Below are positions 45,601 to 57,430 of a DNA stretch of 64,000 nt, one piece after another. The translations under genes and the position numbers were made by a program. The notes beneath the pieces were generated by a model that was given only the letters and a program-made list of their open reading frames with translations, did not search any database and was not told the DNA's origin. The stretch is from assembly GCA_036245805.1 (NCBI GenBank), contig BTRK01000001.1, forward strand, positions 17,057,087 to 17,121,086. The letters are read 5' to 3'. The DNA is from Pristionchus mayeri (Eukaryota > Nematoda > Chromadorea > Rhabditida > Neodiplogasteridae). The number at the start of each line of letters is the position of its first letter. The first letter of the stretch is position 1.

Positions 45601-47394
45601 TGGTTATCTTACAATTGATTTTTTCCTCTCCTAGCTCGCGAGTAGATTCGTGCTCCTGTGGTGCCCTCCTCTGTGGTGGTTGCTCCTCTCTCTTTCACGG
45701 GTCTCTCCCCTGTGACAAGGCCGCCCAGTACAACGAGTATTTGAAGAACAACGGTGAGAAACGATAATTGACAGAAAAATATATAAAAAATCGGGTCGAT
45801 TAGAGTGAAATCAGTATGACGAGAACGGAACTGAAATTATCAATAGCGCAACCGAAAAGTCGGATTGTGCATATCTTTGAATGGAACTGTTGAAGGAATG
45901 GACAAGATGCTGGGCAGTTCTCTCTCCTCAAACATCGTCACTGAATTGGTTCGCTGCCCTGCCTGCACCACTCCCCTGCAGAGATCTATCGGGTGAGTTA
46001 TCTACAGTTTGGTCACTTACGCCCGTGAAAAATATTTTAGTTTTATAATTATTCGTTTTTCCAAAACACTATTAGTTTACTGCACAACAATTGGACAAAA
46101 ATGAGAAAGAGATGGATCCATTTCCAGTTGCGACCACATGACTTGCGTGTGCGGTGCCTCTTTTTGCTTCCGCTGCGGAAAGGAGAGAGACCTGAAGCAC
46201 GATATTGGAGGAGCATGCAAACAGAAGGAAATGGAGGTATGAGGGAGATTTTTCAATCTGAACTGAGTACGCATTCAAATGCAAGTCCCTCAAATCGAGC
46301 CTCTCGGGAAATACTCATTATCTGAACAATAATTTAGATCATTTTTGGCACTAGGTCGGATGAGAACTATGAATTCCTGCCGCCATGGATACATTAAAGG
46401 CGGCATGACGTCATAGTTCTCTTCCGACCGAGTGCCTCATTTTTTCATTCTTCAGACTGTTGTTCTTCTCGACGTTTTCACTCGCGCGGGCGTCAGTTCC
46501 TTCACTAAGAGACAGCTCGCAGAGGCAGTGAGGAGAAGAGTCGAATTGGCGATGAGGTAAAGTTGTTGAGATTTAATGACTGCTTCGATCTGGGAAGTGA
46601 GAACAATATGTAGATTCTACTCGTTTATGTTAAATTGATTGAAGGAAACGTGAGATCTCCGAGGAGCTCGGCGTCCTTCCCCTCTCCGCTGCAACGAAGT
46701 ATATGAGGAAGATTGAGGCGGTGAGCGTTTCTTTCTCTATCTCATTTTGACTGTCTTTTACTCAGAAGGGACAGCCTGCAACATCATTTTTAAATCTATC
46801 CAGACCTCCAATTGAGTAGATACAATGAAAACCGAAACTGAAAATAATCTCAGTACATATTCGCCTTTGGTTATGATATTTGTAGTGAATTCGACTTTGA
46901 AATCATTTCCTGTCTGCAATCGCAAACAGGCGGTTAGTAAACGAATGAATACCCGAAGGGAGAGAACTCTTAATGAAGAGTAACGAGCAATTGATGACTA
47001 CCTTAATTTTAATAATACAGTCACCATCGGATACTGTAGTCACAATCAGAAACTGATTTCCTTCTCAGATCTCTGTGCTTCTCGAGTGCACGATCCTTCG
47101 CTCCATTGACAGTAAAGAAGTCGGGAGAATCGAGCTGGCTCTCTATCGATTCCTCAGTTCGAAGAAGTGCGTTGAATAATGACCTTTATGATGAATTTAA
47201 CGCGTTCTTGAATCAAATCTAACATCCACACATGGTCGTTAGAGAAACAACAAAAAGAAGGACCTACATTTATGTAAAATCGTAATTTCAGATGCAATGG
47301 AGGGGAAGTTCGAGATAAGTTGAAGAAGAGAGCGGATGCGTTGGTCAACGACTGCTTTGATGCGGCTAAAATGAATTCTAGCAATAGCGAGTAG
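42638..47394 (+). CDS. RBR (RING-IBR-RING2) E3 ubiquitin ligase
   Basis: Twenty exons close in phase to 684 aa: 42638-42703, 42905-42973, 43090-43230, 43343-43470, 43581-43682, 43922-44015, 44066-44133, 44296-44491, 44585-44695, 44803-44916, 45097-45201, 45292-45381, 45463-45530, 45635-45753, 45896-45992, 46128-46236, 46456-46556, 46645-46720, 47069-47166, 47292-47394. RBR ligases take ubiquitin from an E2 bound to RING1, hold it on a RING2 cysteine and pass it to substrate. RING1 starts at CPICIEPF (about 352) and continues SCPHSFCVSCW; the IBR has CPQCRW...CSCGALLCGGC...FHGSLPC (about 440-480); RING2 has CPACTTPL...GCDHMTCVCGASFCFRC with the catalytic Cys at 524. The 350-residue N-terminus has no domain I know but is shared with the paralog at 39068-41246. 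Intron 1 begins with GC (ATGAAG|GCAAGT). Confidence 0.93.
46352..46437. mobile_element. Hairpin MITE with GACGTCA core in ligase intron 16
   Basis: GCACTAGGTCGGATGAGAAC pairs with GTTCTCTTCCGACCGAGTGC, with GCCGCC / GGCGGC and TGACGTCA inside. About 85 bp. Confidence 0.75.
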
Positions 47395-47711
47395 ACCTCA
47401 CAGGATAGTTCGTGCTATAAAAAAATATCTTACGCAATATATTCGGGTTAAGCATCTACTACATGCAATAGAATTTACTTGTTCGTTTGTCAGTGTGCTG
47501 TGTTGTAGCATCACAGTCCATATTCGAGTACCTATACCTTACTGGTATCCATAAATGAATTTTTTTCATGGATTTTAAATGTGAACGCGATAAGAATTCG
47601 TAATCTATGTAAATATTTTATTTGCCAGGCATAGAAACAACTCCAATTAGATGAGACTTCTCTATTTGCGAGGACCAGAATGATAGAAGGGTACTGCGGT
47701 AAGCAGTGCGC

Positions 47712-47981
47712 TTATCGGGCTCCCTTGCATGACAAGAACCATAACTGGAGAAATGTAAACTGATTGAGATGTCTCTTGAAAAAAACTCGCTGAAATATAT
47801 ATTGTACCTCTTGTTCACGCTCGATAATTTGCTGAGCTTCTTTCCATTTCCTTTCCTCTTCTCTCTTTTCGTATAGGCGATCTGTCAATGGGATGCATCC
47901 AAAACATGAATGAGATGAGGAGGCACTTGGATACCAATCGGAGCCTCCCAGCAACTGTCCCCGGATTTCGCTGGGATCCAT
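47712..47981 (-). CDS. Small hypothetical protein
   Basis: Exon 47981-47808 gives 58 residues starting MDPSEIRGQLLGGSDWYPS and ending in a charged helix (LYEKREEERKWKEAQQIIE). A GTACAA donor and a good acceptor (TTTCTCCAG at 47745) lead in phase to LWFLSCKGAR and TAA at 47712, giving 68 aa. The start lies 92 bp from the start of the divergent secreted-protein gene, so the two probably share a promoter. No family recognised. The codon pattern and splice borders make it more than a chance frame, but the last exon is uncertain. Confidence 0.45.
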   Translation of the reverse strand: MDPSEIRGQLLGGSDWYPSASSSHSCFGCIPLTDRLYEKREEERKWKEAQQIIEREQEVQYIFQRVFFKRHLNQFTFLQLWFLSCKGAR

Positions 47982-48073
47982 TCAGCTATTCCCCTCTCTC
48001 CTCTCATTCGACTATACTTCCCCTCTCTGTCTTTGGTAGTCTCCTTCCTTCTGCTATAAAACCCAACAGAAGT

Positions 48074-49100
48074 ATGATCAAGAAAGCATTCATACTGCTC
48101 TCCCTTGCCCAGGTAGGCATGCCTCTCTATTTAATCTACCTCCCTCTTTTCAGCACGTCTTCTCTACTTGTTATGAGCTCGAGGATATCCCCATGAAGCG
48201 TCTCACACTGGGATTCACCCTTCGCACTTCCGCGGAGGAATGCTCAGAGGATTGCTCCGTCCTCACGGATGTAAGAATCTCTAACGTTTCCTTAATTATC
48301 ACTCGTTTGGCCATGGGTAACGGAAGGTTTACTAACAAGATACAGGATGAAACTGACCACTGAATTTGTAGTGCACTGGCTACGTCTACGATCCTCGCCA
48401 GGTCTCTCCCACTCCTAACTGCGTCCAGCTGGGCAAGCTCAAGGAGGGAGTCCCCTGCACCGCACCGGGTCCCGATACCTTCGTTGAAGTCTCCTGCCCC
48501 ATCGAGGTACTCTACTTATTTCGCACCCAGTGATTCCTTCTTTGCATGAGACTACCACGGAGCCCGGAACTACTCCTAACCCATACCCGAGTGAGAAATG
48601 TTTGATCTACACTGACTCATGTTTACTTTGCAGCGTGTACCTCGTGCAAACCGCTCAGAAGATCGAGCGAATGTCCCAGTGGAGCAAAGTGTGACAGCTC
48701 TAAGGTTAGTATTGATTTTTCTCATTATCTCTAATTCACTCTCACTTGTACCCGATGACTATTTTCCCTTTGTCATCTAGATATGACATCGTAATTATCA
48801 TGCTCCTAATTTTCCCTGTATCATCTATCTGATATACCATGCTTGTTGCATGATAAAGAATTATTATAAGGTCGTCGAAACGACCAACTCGAAGAAGTGT
48901 CTGGCAGTGGCTACGATGGAGGGCGCCCTCTGGGTCAGTTCACAGCAGACAGACCAGTCTATTCTCATTATTTAACTTTTCAGGCTAAATGCGGAGAGAC
49001 CTGGACGAAGACTAGCGGAGTTCTGATTTGCACGAAGGACCTGGGATGGACAGAGAAGGACAAGCAATTCAACGGATGCGATGTAACCATTGCACTCTGA
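48074..49100 (+). CDS. Secreted Cys-rich protein with Thr/Pro linker
   Basis: Exons 48074-48112, 48154-48270, 48372-48506, 48551-48590, 48634-48704, 48871-48933 and 48984-49100 close in phase to about 193 aa. The signal peptide begins MIKKAFILLSLAQ. It is followed by a cysteine-containing domain (CYELEDIPMKR...EECSEDCSVLTDCTGYVYDP...NCVQLGKL), a linker TTTEPGTTPNPYP, and a second cysteine set (CTSCKPLRRSSECPSGAKCD, CLAVATMEG, AKCGETW...LICTKDLGW...GCDVTIAL). Probably extracellular, with the cysteines in disulfides; the spacing recalls nematode PAN/CW-type secreted proteins but I cannot name the domain. A TATAAAA lies 20 bp upstream of the start (48053). The short exon 4 depends on a weak acceptor (GCATGAG) but is needed for phase. 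Confidence 0.75.
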
Positions 49101-51648
49101 GGAGTGGTATTCAATGAAATTCATGATTACTATTCTATTCATACTATTCACGATGTGTGTCTTCGCGTATTGATAAAGCCCTTGTTAAGAAACATGATTC
49201 GTGGTGGTTATGGGAAACAACCGTGGGCGAATCCTTCTAAAATATTAGGTTGGCAAGAAAGTTTTGTCGCATTTTTCTCGACAGGTTCAGAGCCCTCTTG
49301 TTTGCTTCCTTGTTAATATCAGGAGTCATGCTTTTTGTGCAATATAGATACATGTTCATATATTATTAGCATATGTTTGACATTATCATATGCGCTCGTT
49401 CAATCGAAAAAAGTGTTCATCCTCCTCTCTGGTTCAACTGCATCCGATTCCAAACACAACCTAGTGGACACACATCTGGGTCATTCCTTCTCTCTACCGG
49501 TGTACGAAGTTGGGTCAACGATATCGGTATTTGTGTGTGTTGGTGATTGAAATTGGTAGGAGACATGAAGATACATACCTAATCCATATTCGCCTTCGTT
49601 GCAAAGCAGCAGCTGTCCTCAATCTCACTATGCGGTATTTTTGAAGCACCATTAGGGGCATCCACCCCAATATAAATGTGGGGATTCACGCAATCAAGAC
49701 GGTACAAAAACGAATAAATTTCAAAAGCTTTGATTTTTCGAAATTTTTCTCGCTGTGAAAATGTGTGTCTCTAAGAATTTTTCAATTGTTGAAACTCTTT
49801 CGAATCACATGATAATTAAACTATAGAAGTGGGTGTATAAGGGACTGCATAAAATTTTGAGCTCAATTTGCAGCCAGTTGGTGCGGATTGCAAGGAGTTA
49901 GGTATCTCCAAACACGATTTTCGGTGCTTAAAATTGTTGGTCTCACTTACGCTTAGTTTTCCTGTCCGTAATTGATCCGAGCTTCTCTCCAAAATACGGT
50001 TAGGAGGGCCCCGGCATATACTATTCAAATACTCGATATGAATTGTTTTCCTTTCAGAAGACACGAATGGGGTGATATTTCCTTTATTTCATATGACTCA
50101 CGAATCCGCTATGGAAGAATCGGAACATCATTTGGTTTAGCCAGTAGTTGAGTTATTCCTCTATTATACTCATAGAGTTCCCACATCTTTGTGCTATCCA
50201 ACTAACACTCGTGTTCGGCTAGACACCCTTCTTCAGCAGAATTGTGATAGAATTTTCTAATAGTGTCGCCATGGATGTCTATGAGTTTGTGAAACCATTG
50301 CTCCTGTCCAACTGGTAGTGATGCTGCTCCTACTCTGCCTAATTATAGTTTGAGTACAAGCTATGTAACACTGATAATAACTAAGATTCAATGATTGCCA
50401 AAATGGATTTTCACTAATTTGTTCAAATTTCCAAAATTCGACAGAACTATCTTCCCAGCCTGATATAAATTCCCGCAATTATTACTGTTTCCCATTTTCC
50501 GTTTCAATACATTATTGTAATCACATTATTCCACAGGTATTGGGTCTGCATCCTACCTATTACTGCTCATCATGATCTGATGTGATTGAGTCACAAGTTG
50601 TGCAAGATTGCGCCCCTTTCTCTCTCTTCTACCCTTTCCTATCTGTCTTCTTACATTCTAACCCCTTTTCCTCACCATTTTTTCCACACAGATTTGCCGT
50701 ACCTATAATTACCAAGATTATCAAGGTATGCGCGTATGCAAGACTTTGTCTCCACGATTACTGTGAACATTTACAAATTTTCGTTGATTTTCTGAGTATA
50801 GCGTCACATTCCAGAATCAGGTTTTGAATTTATGTGCCGGTGTTCTTCTATCAATTCAATCATACATGGTTATTTTTCAGTGTGCAACAAAATAAAACAG
50901 ATTGTATGTACTTATTCAATTATTCAATTTAACAGTGAACAACTACAATGACTTGCAAATGCAAAGAAAACAAAGATGGTCGAATAATAATGAACATATT
51001 TCCTCAACTAAAATTCTACGTTGTAGGTTCCCATGCCCCAAAGCATGTGCCCCAAAGCATTCTTATACGATTCAATGCCATTCCGCTTCTTAATCCGAGC
51101 TGCATCTTCACCTCGAGAGTAGTTTCTTGTAGACTGAGATAGCATGTGAACGTCCATCCTGAATTCATTTTAAATATTTGTCTATACAATTCACAAACAC
51201 TTTAAAGGAGTAAAACAGATCAAATCAATTTACCAAGTGGATTTTTCACAAACATTTGTACTTTGTGCGTATTTTTAGTAAGGTAGACGAAGGAATAATA
51301 TGAAGGTAGACGGGTCTACATGTAACACTATCTCCTTAGCAAGCTCTCCATTTTTGTACATCATTTCTTTAAGGAGATAAGAGTGGATGGAAAGCGTCTG
51401 AAACGTAGTGAGGGAGGAGATAAATAGGCAAGGAATTGCTTACTGATGCAGAGACACGTATGGGCACTCCGTTCGCGATGACGGTGCAAGCATCGGGGAG
51501 TGACTACAAATCCGATTATTATATTTAGGGACTATGTGAAAGTAACCTGTTCGCTTGAGAAGAGCCGTTGGAATCTCGTTCGCGTTCGAAAAAATACTGA
51601 AAATTTATTGGAATTTGTCGGTAGGCTAAATAGATTTAAACGGAAAAA
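49101..51648. other. Intergenic, no gene recognised
   Basis: Holds one mariner-type end (TTAGGTTGGCAAGAAAGTTT at 49246) with no partner end found, the repeat segment 50588-50710 shared with 42216, and AT-rich sequence. Short frames on both strands lack motifs and splice support. Confidence 0.5.
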
Positions 51649-52743
51649 CTAACGGAATATAACTAACGGAATATATAACGGAATATAACTAACGGAATAT
51701 TCGTCCCACTCGCTCATCTCCTCCAGAATTCGTTTTTGATCATCACGAGTTCCATCACACTGAAGAATTTTTATCAAACTAAGGTTTTTTATGTGTTATC
51801 CATATTAAGTGGAATTATGACCATACTAACCATGTTCCTGACATTTTTGAGATGTTTATTGTAATTTTCTCTCATATTTGCCATCTCCAATTTACAACTA
51901 CTAAGAACACTCACACTTCCGTTCACCATTCTTCTCACGGCAGACTTCAGCTTGAGTTTAATCGCGAGCGAGAATCGATTGGCTTTTACAGACATTCCGT
52001 CGGTGTACGCTGAAATATGCACATATCTATGCTTCCGAAAGAAAGGCTGCCCGAAATTGGAAGGAGGATCACTTTCCTTCAAAGGAACCATACGAACAAG
52101 TACAACTCGGTTCATATAATACATACAAATAGGTTTTTATCCTTTTCGGAGATAATGTGCTTAGGATATTCGTATAATGTGTGATGAATTGCTTACAAAT
52201 AGTCGGCTTGTCGCAGGGGTAGATCAAATCGAGTAGATAACCAAAAGGGGTTGGGTCGAAATCCAGCTCGTATTTTCCATTCGATCCGCTTGAATTCGGT
52301 CCATAGAAAAGATCGTAGAAGTAAGAAGAGTGGAGTGCAAGGTACTGAATACATATTTCTTGCGTACAAAATGTGAGCAGGTGATGTTAAAGACTTCTCA
52401 TACAGCAGACTGAGTGTTACTCTTTATTTATCAGTTCAAATCAGTAGATGTGATTGAAGTGAATGGCGTGTAATCAAGAATACAGAGAAAGAAAGAAACT
52501 CTCACCGAAGCACTCACTACGAAATTCTCATTAAGAACTCGTAGAATAACGGCATCGGGGAAAAATTTGTGGTCGAACTAAAAAGAATGCTGATGATAAA
52601 TATAAGCTTTTTGGTCCAACTTACCTTTTTGTGCTCCTCGTGTATATCATAAGGATCCATATGGATCGTCTGAAATATGTCATGTCAGTTCGTATAGGAT
52701 AAGATTCTGTAGACAATTTACGATATGAACAATCCAATCGCCG
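51649..52743 (-). CDS. BTB-domain protein (5' end not resolved)
   Basis: Exons 52743-52722, 52669-52625, 52577-52506, 52344-52197, 52009-51927 and 51759-51649 join in phase to about 160 residues ending in TAG. The core is a BTB/POZ fold: FFPDAVILRVLNENFVVSAS, then LALHSSYFYDLFYG, FDPTPFGYLLDLIYP and a closing helix NRFSLAIKLKLKSAVRRM. In nematodes such proteins often serve as substrate adaptors for CUL-3 ubiquitin ligases, frequently with a MATH domain upstream. I see only GDWIVHI ahead of the BTB and could not extend the gene beyond 52743, although minus-strand frames at 53073-53406 may hold more exons. The final 35 bp of coding sequence is a tandem repeat of AACGGAATAT units, an odd C-terminus. 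Confidence 0.75.
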
Positions 52744-52759
52744 CTGGGTATTTGAAAAA

Positions 52760-53800
52760 AGAGGTATAATATGCAACTTAATGTATTACTGTAAAATTGT
52801 CAAAGGTGTCTAAAATTTGCGCACTCTTGTTGTGGGGAGTCTCGCCTAAGCCCTCATTAGCTTCCATGCGAATGAAGCGGGTCTTGTGGCATGATTTTAC
52901 CTCAGGTAAATGAGAGGTAAATACATGAATTCTTGCTCGTCAAACGGCATGTGCAAGCAGATAATTTTCTAGCTCTACAATTCATCTTGACGCTTGCCAA
53001 TTTAACTACATGCCCCACCGACTGTTTAAACACTAGGAATATAATAAATTTTAGATTCATGTTTTTGAACATTTAATAATAGTAAAGAAAAAAACGAGAA
53101 GATATAGAAGGGAGAATTACTCCTCGAAATTGTTTGTTGTTGTGGATTAGGTGCGAATGTTTTGGTCGGAATTCAACCATACTCCGGAACTGGCCCCAAT
53201 TGTGAGTTGACTTTTTAAAGATATGCATGCTCGGAATTCCGCGGTATCGACAAAAGAGGCAAATATTCACTTTCCCAGATTACATTAGTCGTAATGATTT
53301 TGGACCGAATTCGAAGGAAATATGGATTGGTAGGACTGCAAATAAAAACATAATTCCAAAGATTGCATAACCATCTCACCCTGCTATCCCTTTCGCTTTT
53401 TTTCAATCATGCAAAATCTTTGTTGTTTTTTTCTAATAAAACATTTCAGAAAACGTCTATCATATTTGTATACCCATGATAGTGTTAGTATGAATTTTTG
53501 CTTTGAGACAACAGTACAACTAATCGCTCACAATGGTTTATCCACAAACAAATGTGGGCACTATGATCTATCCACTAGAAACACTACAATTCAATAAATT
53601 TGAAATTGGGAATCGATACATAGAAAGGTGCAAAAATACATATGTATGATACATTTGGAAGTGTGGTAGGTAAGGTCGAGGTAAGGATCAGCCATTCACT
53701 TGAAAGCAATGAATAGAAAAGATGGAGGTAGTAATCATAAGATCAGAGTGATTGAGGTTGGGGGGGGGGGAGAATTCCTATCGATCGATCGATAATTGAT
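52760..53800. other. Region between BTB gene and GHITM-like gene
   Basis: Minus-strand frames at 53073-53270 and 53215-53406 could be further 5' exons of the BTB gene, but no phase-consistent chain was found. A G-run lies at 53761-53770, followed by tandem TCGATCGA just after the GHITM stop. Confidence 0.35.
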
Positions 53801-56800
53801 CTACCTTCTTCTTCTTCCTCTTTTTCCTCCCAAAGTATCAACCATTCCAGCGATGCGAACGAAGATGTTGATGATGTCGAAGTAGATTCCCATCTGCCTG
53901 AAATTTAAACTTTTTTTCAACAACACCTATATTTTGGAAAATGCAACAACCAAATATCCGCATTGTTTTTGATTCTCTTTAATATCTAGTTCACTAAACA
54001 AAAATGTATTGTATCGTAAAAATATACTAACGCATTGATGGGGTCGAAGTTCTGTTCAGGATGTTCCTTCGCTTCCTTCACCACGTTCTGCATGTTGTAG
54101 AGGAGAAAAGCAGAGAAAAGGATGAGACCACCGAAGATGATGGCGGAATCCAGACCTGGGAAGTAACGAGTCACAAAAAGTCTTCTGGTAAATTTTGTCA
54201 AATTTAGAGTAATTCTACATTGCTTCTGCATATTTGAACCGCTTTTTCTCTTTCGAATTTTCGACAATGACAGAGAGTCCAAGTTGTTGAATATAGTTTG
54301 GAGTAAACCTATCTAGTGGATTGTTTTCATAAATTTATGGATCGAAAATTTTCCTAGTTACAAATGTTACATAAGAATGCCAAAAAAGGAGAAGTTATCA
54401 AAAGTACTCGGTTTTTCAAACCACTACCCATTCAGTGACGACAAAACGACCTTCCATGCCTCCTTCAACCCTCGAATTTCAACGGTGAAACCGGCTTGGA
54501 GAGCCATCCAAGCCGGCTTGCCGTGTCCATTTTGTCATCACTAACATCTACACTCACTGGCTGCGGCCACGGAGGTCGGAGGCAGGAGGCAACTGCCGAT
54601 GCACGAGGCAATCAGTACACCCCATCCCATTCCCAGAGGACCTGCCCATTTGAGGAACTTCTCCGAGGGAGCAGTCATCGCGATCGTAGAGAGACCTGAC
54701 AAGAAGAGAGTTGAAGAGAGAAGAGAAGAGAGTAAAGAAGAGAGTTGATAAAGAATGTGAATTGTATCATCTCAATGCGCTAATTATTAGGTTGGTGCAA
54801 AAGTTTCTTTACAAGGTATTTTCGAAGTTTTCACGTAAGTGCTTTACTTGTTCCAAAACTGCTCAGGTATTATTTGAGGCAGCATAGATGTACCACAATC
54901 ATTGGTTTATATCGAATCGATCTTACGTCGATCGCGGGAAAAATAGTGCTAATCGAAAATTCGCAAAATTCGCGTTTTTTGGGTATTCCACAAAAATTAT
55001 CGTAAAATTTAAGTGAACGGAATACCACTTCCGTTCTTTTGAGAATTTGATCAATAACGGTTGGTGCGTCCGCCGAACGCTCGAACTGGTGGTTTGGTAA
55101 TCTCGTGGAAATCTTATTTTGTGGAAAAAACCAATTCCGTCGATCAAATTTCGAATTCAGCACTTTGAAAAGTGATGCTCTTGAGAGGAACCATGAATCG
55201 TTACCATTTTCCTATTGGAGTATTAACATAATAGGTTCTTCTGATTTAGCTTTATATGGGACCAATTGCTCATCCGTCAAAATTGTAGAGCTCGATTATT
55301 AAAATTATGCTGGTTTCAAGAACTGATGTTTCCGAAAATCGTCCCTCCCTTAGCAAGCTATTTCACGACTGATCTGGCGCAGCTCATAAAATATAATTTC
55401 CAGCAAATGTGCTGTACGAAAATGATGTGATTGTGGTATAATCACTACAGCTTGTAGAGAATTAATCTATCAAATAATCCGGCGGAAATTTGAATTTTTT
55501 GAATTTGACATGTTACCCCGCCTGAACACCCGATCGAGCAGGATTGAGCAAAGGTGCTCTATGGAGAATATACATCTACTAATATAATAAGAAACATCAT
55601 ATCATGACTGCTCAATAGCGAAGCAAGATATGGCACGAAAACTGGGGAAGTGATTTTGTAAAGAAACTTTTGCACCAACCTAATATATCCCAGCTTTGGT
55701 GAGTCAACGATGTTTACTAATGACTCACAGTTGACAAAAATAAAATTTTATATTTATTTTTTGTTACTCACCAGCGACAATTCCAGTTGTGCACCAGGCG
55801 GCAATGAGCAACGACGGTCCACCGAGCGTGCACACGCCACACAACACACTGCCCATCACGCCCGAATGCGCCAGCCAGAAGATGTGCTGAAAGATTGACC
55901 CAGTTTTGATCCAGTAACGCCAATCTCTCGAGCTGTTATACATATGACAGGCCGGTCCTTCATGAGAAAAAAATATAACAATATTGGGTTGTGTGGGATT
56001 AAGCGGGATTGTTGAGAAGAATTCGATTTCAAAATGATTTACAGTACCTTTGGCAAGGTTTTCTCGTAGTCGATACTACTGACGATGTAGGAACTCGCAA
56101 TTATGACTGCCCATGTACCGAGGAGGTTCTGCAAGTAGTATTAATTTACCAATGTACAGGAGAAGAATCCCAATATAGGTTCTAACCGGAGCATTCGAGA
56201 GGTCAAACTTATTCATTGTAATGTTTTAAAAATTCCAAATTGAGCTAATAGGCTAAATTGTAAAGAAAACAATTAAAGATTGCTTCATTTGAGATCAATC
56301 TGAATAAATTTTTAACTGAAAGAAAGCCAACATGCAGTACTCACCATCAACCCAACATTCATGGAGAGTCTCATCAGCACTGCGGATCTGCTTGCTGCAA
56401 CGGCTGCAGCTGCAGTGACTCCGAGCGACGCAGCAAGGTAACCGTACGTCGACTTGAGACGATCACGAACGTACTGCGGCCACAATCTGCGAGAATGAGA
56501 AGTAGGATAGGAAATACATTATGGCTTTTTGTGATTAAGAATTTGCACGAACAGTGGCGAGATTGAGACAAAAAAAAGTTTCTTCCAATGACTTACTCTG
56601 ATTCCTCGAGAAGGCTCATCTCCTTGCTCAATCCCATTCCGTAGTAGGCGAGAGCACCCAAACCAACGGCCGATGCTCCGGCAGTAGCGATCGCCCCAAT
56701 CACGAATGCTGAAAAGTATTGATAAATATTTTTTTTTAAAACTAATAAGCTGCCTTAAATCATTGTGAAGCATACATGGAATGATAGAGCATCTTTAGGA

Positions 56801-57430
56801 CAATTAATCGAGATTCATCAACAGATTAGATAAATAGATTTTTTGACTATTTCGTAAAGCTGTTGCTCACGCTTGCCGGTGGTGGGACCGAGGAGGCGTT
56901 GCTTGAGTGTAGGAAGCACCGTACGAGCTTTGAAGCCCTGAAGATCACGATAATAATATTTTCAACATTTTTCTTCAAAAACAACTGTGCCTGGCACTGC
57001 GTTGTACAGGGGGTTGGGGAGAGAAGAGAGAGCGAAGAGAAGTAGAGCATTCTCTCGCGAATTTACATGCTCTCTCACGATTGGTCTCGAAGCGAATGCT
57101 TTCTGGAAATTTGCCAAAGAATTCCGTGCCTGGTCTGCGTCGCGAAGTACCGCCCAAGCCTATGCGCCACTCTGCGGTCTGTCTCTCCATGTTACTCTCT
57201 CGTATCTCTAAAGGGCGCCTGAGTTGGAATCAAGCAAAGTTCGAAATTGAGTCCAAGTTGGTCCTTTACGAGAGGTCATGAGCGAAGGAGAGACGAACTC
57301 CCACGTGGTACTCAGGCTTGGCCGCCAATTTCAGGGATCATTTACTCACTGTATGTGGGACGTTTCTAGATACATGTTTGGAAGAGTGGGAGAGACCTCG
57401 ACACGACTGAACTGCGATTCGGGCGAGCAT
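53801..57430 (-). CDS. ghitm: GHITM/TMBIM5-like mitochondrial inner-membrane protein (Bax inhibitor-1 family)
   Basis: Nine exons: 57430-57350, 56937-56871, 56708-56597, 56486-56345, 56128-56048, 55886-55772, 54695-54558, 54155-54032, 53897-53801. They close in phase to 318 aa, near the family length. The N-terminus MLARIAVQSCRGLSHSSKHVSR is an arginine-rich, acid-free mitochondrial presequence. Then follow GFKARTVLPTLKQRLLGPTTGK and six or seven hydrophobic helices. Family landmarks are RLSMNVGLM, YEKTLPK, GLSTIAMTAPSEKFLKWAGPLGMG, LLYNMQNVVKEA, NFDPINA and IYFDIINIFVRIAGM, with a basic tail KRGRRRR. The vertebrate relative maintains cristae and cation/proton exchange across the inner membrane. 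A mariner-type MITE sits in intron 6. Confidence 0.93.
54787..55683. mobile_element. Mariner-type non-autonomous element in GHITM-like intron 6
   Basis: The ends are TTAGGTTGGTGCAAAAGTTT and AAACTTTTGCACCAACCTAA, flanked by TA. 897 bp, no transposase frame. It occupies most of the 1.08 kb intron between exons 6 and 7. Confidence 0.85.
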
